Assembly: GCA_964555055.1 (NCBI GenBank)
Contig: CAZKQW010000018.1
Location: 1 to 22,293, forward strand
Reading direction: 5' to 3'
Source: GCA-016699445 sp964555055
Lineage (GTDB): Bacteria > UBA10199 > JACPAL01 > GCA-016699445
DNA: 22,293 nt
The translations under genes and the position numbers were made by a program. The notes beneath the pieces were generated by a model. That model saw only the letters and a program-made list of their open reading frames with translations, did no database searches and had not been told where the DNA came from. This document shows, one piece after another, positions 1 through 6,947 of this stretch. The number at the start of each line of letters is the position of its first letter. The first letter of the stretch is position 1.

Positions 1-63
1 CGGAAGAACACTGCATTAACTAGCTCTCACTCCCCCAGTAAATTTACGGAGCCCAGAAAGAAA

Positions 64-1053
64 TCAGAGATTTTTTACCGTCTCGGTCAATAAAGGCGCG
101 AGGCCTTTAGCGGACGCGGCGGAAATCACGAAGACCTTCTTCTTTTTCTTTTGAAAGTGTTTCTTTATTTTTTCAATGATTTCGGCCGCTTCCGGACGGT
201 CCATTTTGGTTAAAACGATGATTTCCGGACGGTCCAGGAATTCTTTTTTGAAGGACTTCAATTCATGGCGGATGAGCTCGTAGGCAGCGACCGGATCCGG
301 GTGGGTAGGGTCTAAGACGTCGATTAAATGAAGGAAAACGCGGGTGCGCTCCACATGCTTCAGAAAGCGGATGCCCAACCCGACGCCTTCGCTGGCCCCT
401 TCGATGAGGCCCGGTAGGTCGGCGACGGTAAAACTTTTCCCATGATGGGAAACGACGCCTAAGACGGGATTTTTCGTCGTGAAAGGGTAATCGGCGATTT
501 TCGGTTTCGCCTTCGAGATGACGGACAAAAGAGTCGATTTGCCGGCATTGGGAAATCCGATTAGCCCCACGTCGGCGAGGAGCTTCAATTCGAGGGTCAC
601 CCAACGCGCTTCCCCCTCTTCGCCGGGTTCGGCCTTGGTCGGCGCTTGTCGGGTCGAGCTGACGAAATGGATGTTGCCGCGCCCCCCCTTACCACCTTTC
701 GCGATGACGCAGGTTTCCCCATGAGTCTCGAATTCCGCGAGCGTATGTCCCGTAGCCTCATCGCAAACGATCGTGCCGAGCGGCACCTTGATCACCGCAT
801 CGTCGCCGCCGCGCCCGTATTGGTCCTTGCCACGCCCATGTTCGCCGTTCTTAGCCTCAAAATGCTTTCGGTATTTGAAGTCAAGGAGGGTGAAAAGCCC
901 GCTATCGGCTTCGAAAATCACGTGCCCACCGCGTCCGCCGTCACCGCCGCTGGGACCTCCGCGAGGAACGTAGGTCTCGCGCCGAAACGCGACGCAACCA
1001 TCCCCTCCGTCTCCGGCTTTGACAAAAATACGGGCTGAATCGATGAATTTCAT
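64..1053 (-). CDS. obgE: Obg-family GTPase (ribosome assembly)
   Basis: Large GTPase of the Obg/CgtA family, which acts in late 50S subunit assembly and stress control (family knowledge). The 329 residues begin with the glycine-rich Obg fold (about 1-158, with GDGGDG and GGPSGGDGG turns). The G domain follows: G1 GFPNAGKST at 166-174, switch I around YPFTTKNP at 189-196, G3 DLPG at 212-215, G4 LTKMD at 281-285 (T replaces the usual N of NKxD), and G5 SAASAKG at 311-317. The protein stops soon after G5, so the variable C-terminal domain of many Obg proteins is absent, and a lysine-rich stretch (302-306) precedes G5. It is the last gene of rplU-rpmA-obgE, a widely conserved order. Its SD lies inside a terminator-like hairpin just upstream. 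Identification is very secure. Confidence 0.97.
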   Translation of the reverse strand: MKFIDSARIFVKAGDGGDGCVAFRRETYVPRGGPSGGDGGRGGHVIFEADSGLFTLLDFKYRKHFEAKNGEHGRGKDQYGRGGDDAVIKVPLGTIVCDEATGHTLAEFETHGETCVIAKGGKGGRGNIHFVSSTRQAPTKAEPGEEGEARWVTLELKLLADVGLIGFPNAGKSTLLSVISKAKPKIADYPFTTKNPVLGVVSHHGKSFTVADLPGLIEGASEGVGLGIRFLKHVERTRVFLHLIDVLDPTHPDPVAAYELIRHELKSFKKEFLDRPEIIVLTKMDRPEAAEIIEKIKKHFQKKKKKVFVISAASAKGLAPLLTETVKNL

Positions 1054-1090
1054 AAAAAATAAAACCCCCTCTTATTTTTGGAAGAGGGGG
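1054..1090 (-). terminator. terminator-like hairpin carrying the obgE SD
   Basis: A perfect 9-bp stem (1065-1073 with 1082-1090) has an 8-base loop. On the minus strand it is followed by a U-rich tract (1054-1064) that runs straight into the obgE ATG. It sits just after the rpmA stop. The 3' arm reads AAGAGGGGG and ends 11 bases before ATG, so it is also the only SD-like sequence for obgE. It could act as a partial terminator that lowers obgE expression relative to L21 and L27, and as a translational gate. The structure is seen directly; the regulatory role is inference. Confidence 0.75.
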
Positions 1091-1115
1091 TCGGAAAAAA
1101 CGCAGGTTCGGAAAA

Positions 1116-1373
1116 CTAAGCGGCTTGTGGGACGACGCTGACCTTCTTTTTGCCAGCGCTCTCCTCAAATTTTACGATGCCGGTCACTTTCGCGTAAATG
1201 GTCCAATCGCGACCCACACCGACATGCTTGCCGGGATGAATATGAGTGCCGCGCTGACGTACGATGATGGAGCCCGCATTCACGAGTTCGCCTCCATAAG
1301 CCTTGACGCCGCGTCGCTGGCCATTGCTGTCGCGTCCGTTCGATGTCGATCCGCCGCCTTTTTTTGTCGCCAT
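1116..1373 (-). CDS. rpmA: 50S ribosomal protein L27
   Basis: L27 lines the peptidyl-transferase region of the large subunit. The 85-residue product has the family hallmarks: an N-terminal MATKKGGGSTSNGRDSNGQR segment, then GVKAYGGE, VRQRGTHIHPGKHVGVGRD and a short C-terminal beta segment. The start has a strong SD (AAAGGAG) six bases before ATG. The N-terminus begins directly with the mature-like sequence, so the cleavable extension seen in Firmicutes is absent. It lies between rplU and obgE on the same strand, separated from rplU by an unusually long 126-base gap. Identification is certain. Confidence 0.98.
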   Translation of the reverse strand: MATKKGGGSTSNGRDSNGQRRGVKAYGGELVNAGSIIVRQRGTHIHPGKHVGVGRDWTIYAKVTGIVKFEESAGKKKVSVVPQAA

Positions 1374-1465
1374 AAAAAACTCCTTTTAAACTTAGAGGGA
1401 GATACCGCTTTCCTCTAAAACTGCCATCTGGAATCAACGGGTTGATCGTTGGCTCCGTTTATCCG

Positions 1466-1486
1466 CACGGATCCAGCCGATCCGCA
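1466..1486 (-). other. small hairpin in the rplU-rpmA spacer
   Basis: CGGATC and GATCCG arms (1468-1473 and 1479-1484) enclose a five-base loop. Read as minus-strand RNA, two further G-U pairs extend the stem to 8 bp. It lies in the 126-base untranslated spacer between rplU and rpmA, where most genomes have a shorter gap. No U tract follows, so it is not an obvious terminator; an RNA-processing or mRNA-stability element is possible. No ORF is supported in this spacer. Confidence 0.35.
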
Positions 1487-1499
1487 TAACACTCGCGCA

Positions 1500-1808
1500 C
1501 TATTGTTTAATATCCGTGATCTTAACGATCGTCAGGGGTTGACGATGGCCGACCTTGCGCTCCGACCCCTTACGGCGTCGGTACGTGTAGGCGATCAACT
1601 TCGGGCCTTTGTCCTGATCGACGATTTCGCCGGTCACTTGGGCGCCGCTCACGTGGGGCTTGCCCAGCTGGATGTTTTCCCCGTTTTCGATCAAAAGCAC
1701 GGGAAACGTCACCTTCGAGCCCGTTTCGGACTCTAATTTTTCGACGGAAATCTGATCCCCGACCTGCACTCGGTATTGTTTACTGCCTGTTTCGATCACG
1801 GCATGCAT
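1500..1808 (-). CDS. rplU: 50S ribosomal protein L21
   Basis: L21 binds 23S rRNA in the large subunit. The 102-residue product starts MHAVIETGSKQYRV and has the family's GDQISVEKL segment, the central KVTFPVLLI strand and the conserved basic YRRRKGSERKVGHRQPLT block near the C-terminus. Length is normal. A clear SD (TTAAGGAG) lies eight bases before ATG. It is the first gene of rplU-rpmA-obgE, 80 bases downstream of rng on the same strand, with a possible promoter in that gap. Certain. Confidence 0.98.
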   Translation of the reverse strand: MHAVIETGSKQYRVQVGDQISVEKLESETGSKVTFPVLLIENGENIQLGKPHVSGAQVTGEIVDQDKGPKLIAYTYRRRKGSERKVGHRQPLTIVKITDIKQ

Positions 1809-1831
1809 AAAAACTCCTTAAATAATGAGCG

Positions 1832-1861
1832 TAAATAAACGAAGCTGGGACCCTTACTCAA
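1832..1861 (-). promoter_or_regulatory. possible rplU promoter
   Basis: In the rng-rplU gap, on the minus strand, TTGAGT (plus 1856-1861) and TATTTA (plus 1832-1837) are separated by 18 bases, about 23 bases before the rplU start codon. That leaves room for a short leader containing the observed SD. Sequence match only, with no experimental support. Confidence 0.4.
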
Positions 1862-1888
1862 AGGCGGAAAGGATTGTCTAGCAGATTC

Positions 1889-3418
1889 TCACGATTCCGA
1901 TCCGCTTTCGGAAATCTCGAATTGCTCCAAATGGTAGTCTTCGCATGATTTCACGGAGGTTTTTTTCTTGGATCTTCTTTCCCAATCCTCAAGCCCGGCG
2001 TGTTCCTCGTCCAAGAGGACCTCGGCGACCGAGGGATTCACCTTGATCAAGATATGGTCCCCCACGAAATCCACCGTCCGCCGCCTCAAATCCCGGAAAA
2101 TCTCGTGGCAGATCGTGGATCGGCTCTTGAGGTAGCCGCGCCCGTCGCAATAGAAGCAGGTTTCGCAAAGGAGACGGCTCAAACTCTCCCGCGTCCTCTT
2201 GCGAGTCATCTCGACTAGGCCCAGTTCTGTGATCTTCGTGATGGTGGTCTTGGATCGGTCCGACTTAAGCTCTTCCTTGAGGACATGGTACACCTTCTCG
2301 CGGTTCGCGTGGCGTTCCATATCGATGAAGTCGAGGATGATGATGCCGCCCAGGTCGCGGAGGCGGAGCTGGTAGGCGATCTCCTTCGCGGCTTCGAGGT
2401 TGGTTTTCAGGATCGTATCTTCCAGATTCCGCTTGCCGACGAATTTCCCCGTATTGACGTCGATGGCGGTCAAAGCTTCGGTCTGTTCGATGATGATGTA
2501 GCCGCCGGACTTGAGCCAGACTTTTTTGCCCAGGGCGCGCGAGACCTCAATCTCGATGCCGTAGGCGTCGAAAATAGGTTCGGTGCCGTCATAATGTTCT
2601 ACGACGCCTCCGGCGTGAGGAAGGAAAGACTGGATGAAGTTTCGGACCCGTTCCATTTCCTCCCGAGAATCAATAATGATGCGTTCGATGTCCGGCGTAA
2701 AGAGGTCGCGCACGGCTCGGAGTACGATGGAAAGCTCCCGGTGGAGTAGGACGGGAGCATTGCGATTATTCTTTTGAGATTCGATCTCTTTCCAGAGTTT
2801 GGTCAAGTACTCCATGTCCTGGGAGATCTCTTTTTGAGTCGCACCTTCGCACATCGTGCGGGCGATAAACCCCCCCGAACCTTCCGGACGGCACTTCTCG
2901 ATCAATTGCTTGAGGCGTGAACGTTCCTTATCGTCTGGGATGCGTCGTGAGACGCCTGTGTGGTTGACGGTCGGCATATAGACGAGGAAGCGTCCCGGCA
3001 AGCTCACGTGCGACGTGAGGCGGGCGCCTTTCGTGCCGATGGGGTCGCGGGCGATCTGGACGATGACTTCCTGGCCTTCCTTCACCAAGTCTTGGATCTG
3101 CGGGACATGGCGGCTGTGTCTCTTGTCATGACGAGGACGCTCGTCCGGTGGAGACTCTTCTTCGTTCGCCATCAATTCTTCGAGAGCCATTTCAGGAGCG
3201 ATGTCGCTGACGTACAAAAAGGCCGTGCGCTCAAGACCGATTTCCACGAAAGCCGCCTGCATGCCCGGTAAGACGCGGACGATTTTTCCCTTATAGACGT
3301 TGCCCACGAAACCCGCATCTTGGACTCTTTCAACAATGAGCTCGGAGATGGTACCGCCTTCGAGGCGAGCGATGCGTGTTTCCGTGGGAGTGACGTTGAT
3401 GATCAGTTCATTGCGCAT
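1889..3418 (-). CDS. rng: ribonuclease G (RNase E/G family)
   Basis: Endoribonuclease for rRNA maturation and mRNA decay. The 509 residues fit RNase G rather than RNase E, because the long C-terminal degradosome scaffold is missing. In order: an S1 RNA-binding domain (about 36-135, GNVYKGKIVRVLPGMQAAFV, with an acidic/basic insert near 84-104), the 5'-sensor/RNase H-like region, and the DNase I-like catalytic core. The metal-binding aspartates are visible in TAIDVNTGKF (D320) and ILDFIDM (D363). The zinc-link CETC (C418, C421) follows MTRKRTRESL. The neighbouring rplU-rpmA-obgE block is a common partner. No SD precedes the ATG. A promoter-like pair ends 10 bases before it, suggesting a leaderless message. 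Confidence 0.95.
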   Translation of the reverse strand: MRNELIINVTPTETRIARLEGGTISELIVERVQDAGFVGNVYKGKIVRVLPGMQAAFVEIGLERTAFLYVSDIAPEMALEELMANEEESPPDERPRHDKRHSRHVPQIQDLVKEGQEVIVQIARDPIGTKGARLTSHVSLPGRFLVYMPTVNHTGVSRRIPDDKERSRLKQLIEKCRPEGSGGFIARTMCEGATQKEISQDMEYLTKLWKEIESQKNNRNAPVLLHRELSIVLRAVRDLFTPDIERIIIDSREEMERVRNFIQSFLPHAGGVVEHYDGTEPIFDAYGIEIEVSRALGKKVWLKSGGYIIIEQTEALTAIDVNTGKFVGKRNLEDTILKTNLEAAKEIAYQLRLRDLGGIIILDFIDMERHANREKVYHVLKEELKSDRSKTTITKITELGLVEMTRKRTRESLSRLLCETCFYCDGRGYLKSRSTICHEIFRDLRRRTVDFVGDHILIKVNPSVAEVLLDEEHAGLEDWERRSKKKTSVKSCEDYHLEQFEISESGSES

Positions 3419-3428
3419 GAAAGGTCAC

Positions 3429-3457
3429 TATCTAAGAGGTCTCGAAAGTTAATTCAA
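3429..3457 (-). promoter_or_regulatory. candidate rng promoter, leaderless type
   Basis: On the minus strand TTGAAT (plus 3452-3457) and TAGATA (plus 3429-3434) are 17 bases apart, and the -10 ends 10 bases before the rng ATG (3418). A standard +1 would leave only about four untranslated bases. Very AT-rich DNA (about 3470-3545), which could serve as an UP element, lies just upstream. The hexamer matches are moderate. Confidence 0.4.
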
Positions 3458-3607
3458 GTTTGGATTTTATTTCTGAAAATCAGACCAAAATAATAAATTT
3501 TTAAAAATATTTTTATAAAATATAATTAAATTAAAGTTTTAAATTGTTTCAATTGCCGTTTTATGTGAAATAGTTTGGGTTGGGCGGATGTAGTAGTCAA
3601 AGTTTTC

Positions 3608-3647
3608 GAAATGGGCGCTGTGAGGGCAGCGCCCATTTCTTTTTCTT
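3608..3647 (+). terminator. orphan rho-independent terminator
   Basis: A perfect 13-bp inverted repeat (3608-3620 with 3627-3639: GAAATGGGCGCTG and its complement) with a six-base loop is followed on the plus strand by a T-rich run (3640-3647). On the minus strand no T run follows, so it terminates plus-strand transcription. No plus-strand gene lies upstream in this spacer, since rng diverges from it. It must therefore end a short non-coding transcript or a leader. It also insulates the acyl-CoA dehydrogenase gene that starts 37 bases later. Confidence 0.85.
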
Positions 3648-3674
3648 GTTGGGTCATTTTTTTTCCGTTAGTCT
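3646..3674 (+). promoter_or_regulatory. candidate promoter of the acyl-CoA dehydrogenase gene
   Basis: TTGTTG (3646-3651) and TAGTCT (3669-3674) are 17 bases apart, and the -10 ends nine bases before the ATG at 3684. No SD is present, so the mRNA would be nearly leaderless. The -35 overlaps the end of the upstream terminator's T tract. Match quality is modest. Confidence 0.35.
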
Positions 3675-3683
3675 CGGCGCCCT

Positions 3684-4835
3684 ATGAGCCAATTTCTCTC
3701 CACCCCCGAGCATGAGATTTTCCGAAAAACCGTCCGTGATTTCGCCGAAAAGGAACTGTTGCCACATAAAGACGAGTGGGAACACGCAAAGACCTTTCCA
3801 AAAAGCGTCTTTAAAAGAGCCGGGGAACTGGGCCTCATCGGCGTCTGCTATCCCGAGGAGGTCGGGGGCAGCGGGTGCGATTATTGGTACAAGGTAATTT
3901 TCTGTGAGGAAATCGTTCGTTGCCGAATGGCGGGAGTGGCGATGGATTTGGAAGTGCAAGCGGATATCGCGACGCCGGTGATCCAGTACTTAGGTTCGGA
4001 TGAACAAAAAGAGCTCTTCGTCAAACCGGCCATACGGGGCGAGAAAATCGGGGCCTTGGGAGTCACGGAACCGGGCTGCGGTTCGGACGTGGCGAATCTC
4101 AAGACGACGGCGCGCGTAGAGGGCGACGATTACGTCATCAACGGCGCCAAGATGTACATCACCAACGGCGGACGCGCGGACTTCATCACGCTCGCCGTGC
4201 GGACGGGAGGCGAAGGGCATAAGGCGATTAGTTTGGTGACGTTCCCGACAGACACGAAAGGCTTTTCGGTGGGGAAGACGTTGGTGAAGATGGGGAATCA
4301 TTCCTCAAATACGACGTTGCTTTTCTTCGAAAACTGCCGGATCCCGCGTCGATTTATTTTAGGCGAGGAGAATAAGGGCTTCCTTTACATTATGATGAAT
4401 TTCCAAGGGGAGCGTTTGGTCGCCGCGATCAACGCCGTGGCCGGTTCCCAGCTGGCTTTGGACGACGCCATCCGCTACACCACCGAGCGCGAGGCCTTCG
4501 GCAAACGCATCATCGACATGCAGGTATGGCAGCATAAGTTCGCCGAACTCCAAACCAAGATCGAAGCCGCCCGCCGACTCACCTATCATGCGGTTGACCT
4601 CTTCGTGCGAGGTCAAGATGCCGTAAAAGAAATCTCCATGGCCAAACTCTTCGCCTGCGATCTCGCGCAGGAAGTGGGTTACGAATGCCTCCAAGCCCAC
4701 GGCGGCGCGGGCTACATGGAAGAGTACGACATCTCCCGTTTTGTTCGGGACACGCGCCTTCTCACCATCGGGGGCGGCGCTTCCGAAGTCATGAAGGAAA
4801 TCATCGCGAAGCGGATGCAGCTGGGAAAAAGGTAG
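3684..4835 (+). CDS. acyl-CoA dehydrogenase, LCAD/isovaleryl type
   Basis: FAD-dependent alpha,beta-dehydrogenation of an acyl-CoA, passing electrons to electron-transfer flavoprotein. The 383-residue product has the three-part fold: an N-terminal helical domain, a middle beta domain with GVTEPGCGSD (126-135) and YITNGG (158-163), and a C-terminal helical domain with RYTTEREAFGKRI (264-276) and QAHGGAGYMEEY (337-348). The usual C-terminal catalytic Glu site (YEGT in medium/short-chain enzymes) reads IGGGA (362-366) instead. NFQGERL (239-245) supplies a Glu at 243 in the helix-G position used by long-chain and isovaleryl-CoA dehydrogenases. This points to a long or branched substrate, which the sequence does not define. 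It is transcribed alone. Distinct from the methylsuccinyl-CoA dehydrogenase at 16.4 kb. Confidence 0.92.
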   Translation: MSQFLSTPEHEIFRKTVRDFAEKELLPHKDEWEHAKTFPKSVFKRAGELGLIGVCYPEEVGGSGCDYWYKVIFCEEIVRCRMAGVAMDLEVQADIATPVIQYLGSDEQKELFVKPAIRGEKIGALGVTEPGCGSDVANLKTTARVEGDDYVINGAKMYITNGGRADFITLAVRTGGEGHKAISLVTFPTDTKGFSVGKTLVKMGNHSSNTTLLFFENCRIPRRFILGEENKGFLYIMMNFQGERLVAAINAVAGSQLALDDAIRYTTEREAFGKRIIDMQVWQHKFAELQTKIEAARRLTYHAVDLFVRGQDAVKEISMAKLFACDLAQEVGYECLQAHGGAGYMEEYDISRFVRDTRLLTIGGGASEVMKEIIAKRMQLGKR

Positions 4836-4915
4836 TATCCTTTTAAAATAATCATTAATTTTAAAGCTTTAACGCCTAATCTTTTCTGATGAGTTTACAG
4901 TTCTTATGCCTTTAG

Positions 4916-4965
4916 TTGACAATCTGGTAGAATTTGTTGACAATCTCTTCGGGTGAGGTTGTCAA
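4916..4965 (+). promoter_or_regulatory. promoter and repeated operator of the wHTH-ATPase gene
   Basis: TTGACAATCT occurs twice in direct orientation (4916-4925 and 4937-4946), 21 bases start to start, or two helical turns. An inverted TTGTCAA lies at 4959-4965, touching the ATG. A perfect -35 TTGACA (4916-4921) and a -10 GACAAT (4939-4944) with 17-base spacing are embedded in the two direct copies. The second copy and the inverted one form an 11-bp inverted repeat (4937-4947 with 4955-4965, one G-U in RNA) that includes the GAGG SD. Repeat, promoter and SD thus coincide, as expected for autoregulation by the winged-helix domain of the gene itself (inference). Confidence 0.7.
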
Positions 4966-5994
4966 ATGAGAGGAAAAATAAGAGGAAAAAGCGAAGGAAT
5001 TCGGAAGTTTTTACTGGAGAACGCCGAAAGATATCCTCATGTGGCGACTCTAGCGGCAAAGCGATTCGCCATCACTCGGCAAGCCATTAGCAAACACCTG
5101 CAAAATCTCACTTCCGAAGGGGCTTTAATCGCGACGGGAAACACAAAAAATCGCGCTTATAAATTAGGGACTCTTTCGGAATGGGAAAGGATGTACCCAT
5201 TAGAAGAGGGATTAGCGGAAGATGTCGTTTGGAGGGATATCGCGTCGCTATTCAACCACTTTCCCGAAAACGTCGTTGATATTTGGCATTTTTGTTTTAC
5301 CGAAATGTTTAATAACGCCATCGATCATTCCGAAGGTCGTAAGATTTTCGTACATGTTACGAAAACCGCTTCGAACACTCAGATCGTATTGTGCGACGAT
5401 GGGATAGGCATTTTCAGGAAGATCCAAACGGTCATGAATCTTTCGGATGAACGCCATGCTATTCTTGAGCTTTCCAAAGGGAAATTAACCACCGATCCAG
5501 CAAGACATACGGGACAAGGCATTTTCTTCACATCTCGATTATTGGACTCGTTCGACATTCTTTCCGGGAGCGTTTACTTCAGTCATGTATTGGGTGATGA
5601 GAAAGATTGGGTTGTGGAGAGGCCTCAGTTCCAATCGGGCACGGCAATCTTCATGAAACTCAATAACCACACGTCTCGGACTTGCCGGAAAGTATTCGAT
5701 CAATATTCCGATCACGAGGATTTAGGTTTCGTCAAGACGGTAGTGCCTGTCAGGCTTGCGCAGTATGGGAACGAGAAGCTGATTTCACGTTCCCAAGCGA
5801 AAAGAGTCTTAGGAAGAGTGGAACTTTTCAAGACGGTTATTTTCGATTTTGAGGGGGTGCCCACCATCGGCCAAGCTTTTGCCGATGAGATATTCCGGGT
5901 TTTCGCTAATGCTCATCCGGAGATTGAGATCTTGTCTCTTCATACCAATACGGAAGTCAAAAGGATGATTCAAAGCTCCAAAATGAGGAACTAA
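4966..5994 (+). CDS. wHTH / GHKL ATPase / STAS-like (DUF4325) regulator
   Basis: Three modules are visible in 342 residues. Residues 1-70 form a winged helix-turn-helix of MarR/ArsR flavour (FAITRQAISKHLQNLTSEG at 34-52). Residues about 95-235 are a GHKL ATPase with N-box FTEMFNNAIDHS (111-122), G1 DDGIGI (144-149) and G2 HTGQGIFFTSRL (181-192). Residues about 250-342 resemble the STAS-like DUF4325 module (VIFDFEGVPTIGQAFADEIFRVF). There is no phospho-acceptor His, so it is more like an anti-sigma/anti-antagonist system in a single chain than a sensor kinase. Targets are unknown. It stands alone and converges on the membrane-protein gene downstream (11-base gap). The operator-like repeats upstream suggest self-control. 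Domain calls are confident; the cellular role is open. Confidence 0.8.
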   Translation: MRGKIRGKSEGIRKFLLENAERYPHVATLAAKRFAITRQAISKHLQNLTSEGALIATGNTKNRAYKLGTLSEWERMYPLEEGLAEDVVWRDIASLFNHFPENVVDIWHFCFTEMFNNAIDHSEGRKIFVHVTKTASNTQIVLCDDGIGIFRKIQTVMNLSDERHAILELSKGKLTTDPARHTGQGIFFTSRLLDSFDILSGSVYFSHVLGDEKDWVVERPQFQSGTAIFMKLNNHTSRTCRKVFDQYSDHEDLGFVKTVVPVRLAQYGNEKLISRSQAKRVLGRVELFKTVIFDFEGVPTIGQAFADEIFRVFANAHPEIEILSLHTNTEVKRMIQSSKMRN

Positions 5995-6005
5995 GTCCCA
6001 CCGGC

Positions 6006-6935
6006 TTAAGATGGAGCCAAAGATGCCTTTTCCTGGATTCCCCGGAATTTCGACGAGAACGCGGCGATCTTCCGCTCCCATTCGGCGTTAGGCACGAGAC
6101 CCTTCGTCTCTTTTAAATACGTCACTACCATCAACGTCAATGTGAAGGGCTCTACAAGAATCGCCTTTAATAGCCACGCCCCGATGGCTCCGATCGTCAC
6201 GTAAAGCCATCTCTCTTGGCCATGGCCGATCGACGCCGCGAAGGCGGGCGCGAGGGTGAGGATCAGGAAGAGGGGAAAGCTGACGACAGAGACGACGCCC
6301 GCCAACAAGGCCGCCCCAAAAAAACTTTTCCACGCCTGGGCGTAGAGGACGATACCCTGACGCGCGTTGTCCCAAGGGTTGGGTGTCGGATCGACGAAGT
6401 AGCGCGCCAAGATCGCCTCGTCGACGTAGCTCAGGCTAAAATACAGGAGTCCCCGGACGATTTTCCTCAATCCGTCGATTCCCGGAATGCCGGCGACGAA
6501 ATCCGTCATGCGCATGAGGAAAGCGCTCAAGGCCGCGATCACCCCGTGGATGGTGCGGTCGATGAGAAAAAGGAGGGAGGACTGTTTGAAGTGTGCCACG
6601 ACCAGGCCCTTTCCGTAGGCCACTTGGTTCATGCCCTTGGGGAGGCTTCCCTCCGTCAGCAAGCGCGCGATGACGGCGACGTGCCCCGCTTTGACGAGAT
6701 AGAGGAGGTATTCGCGCGTCAGTTTCGTGAGGGGAAAGCTGACGACCAAACCCAAGAGCCAGACGGCTCCCTCGGCCTGAGGAGCGATCTCCGAAAAGGC
6801 CCGTCCGACAAGGAAGACCAGGAGGAAGTAGATCATGAGGGCGACGCCAAAGGCCGTATAGACGGCGGCGCGCATAAGAATGTAAGGAATGGTTTTGGAG
6901 ACGATCGAAACCGTCTCGCTTAGATAGAGAGCCAT
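6006..6935 (-). CDS. multi-pass membrane protein of unknown function
   Basis: I do not recognise this family. The 309-residue product is strongly hydrophobic, with probable membrane spans near 22-44, 56-72, 120-141, 205-233 and 244-274. Between them are amphipathic or basic loops, including a conserved-looking YFVDPTPNPWDNARQGIVLYAQAW-type segment (about 179-202). The C-terminal 35 residues are charged and probably cytoplasmic. It starts 12 bases after the ecm stop with an SD-like AAGGG, so it is almost surely co-transcribed with ecm. A transport or envelope function linked to acetate or dicarboxylate metabolism is only a guess from context. Confidence 0.75.
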   Translation of the reverse strand: MALYLSETVSIVSKTIPYILMRAAVYTAFGVALMIYFLLVFLVGRAFSEIAPQAEGAVWLLGLVVSFPLTKLTREYLLYLVKAGHVAVIARLLTEGSLPKGMNQVAYGKGLVVAHFKQSSLLFLIDRTIHGVIAALSAFLMRMTDFVAGIPGIDGLRKIVRGLLYFSLSYVDEAILARYFVDPTPNPWDNARQGIVLYAQAWKSFFGAALLAGVVSVVSFPLFLILTLAPAFAASIGHGQERWLYVTIGAIGAWLLKAILVEPFTLTLMVVTYLKETKGLVPNAEWERKIAAFSSKFRGIQEKASLAPS

Positions 6936-6947
6936 ATTCTACCCTTA

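Noticed and set aside
1..63. Possible feature downstream of obgE
   Set aside because: No hairpin with a T tract and no frame could be supported in these 63 bases.
6216..6923. 235-codon plus-strand frame opposite the membrane protein
   Set aside because: Charged, repetitive antisense translation; the minus frame gives coherent membrane spans and is coupled to ecm.
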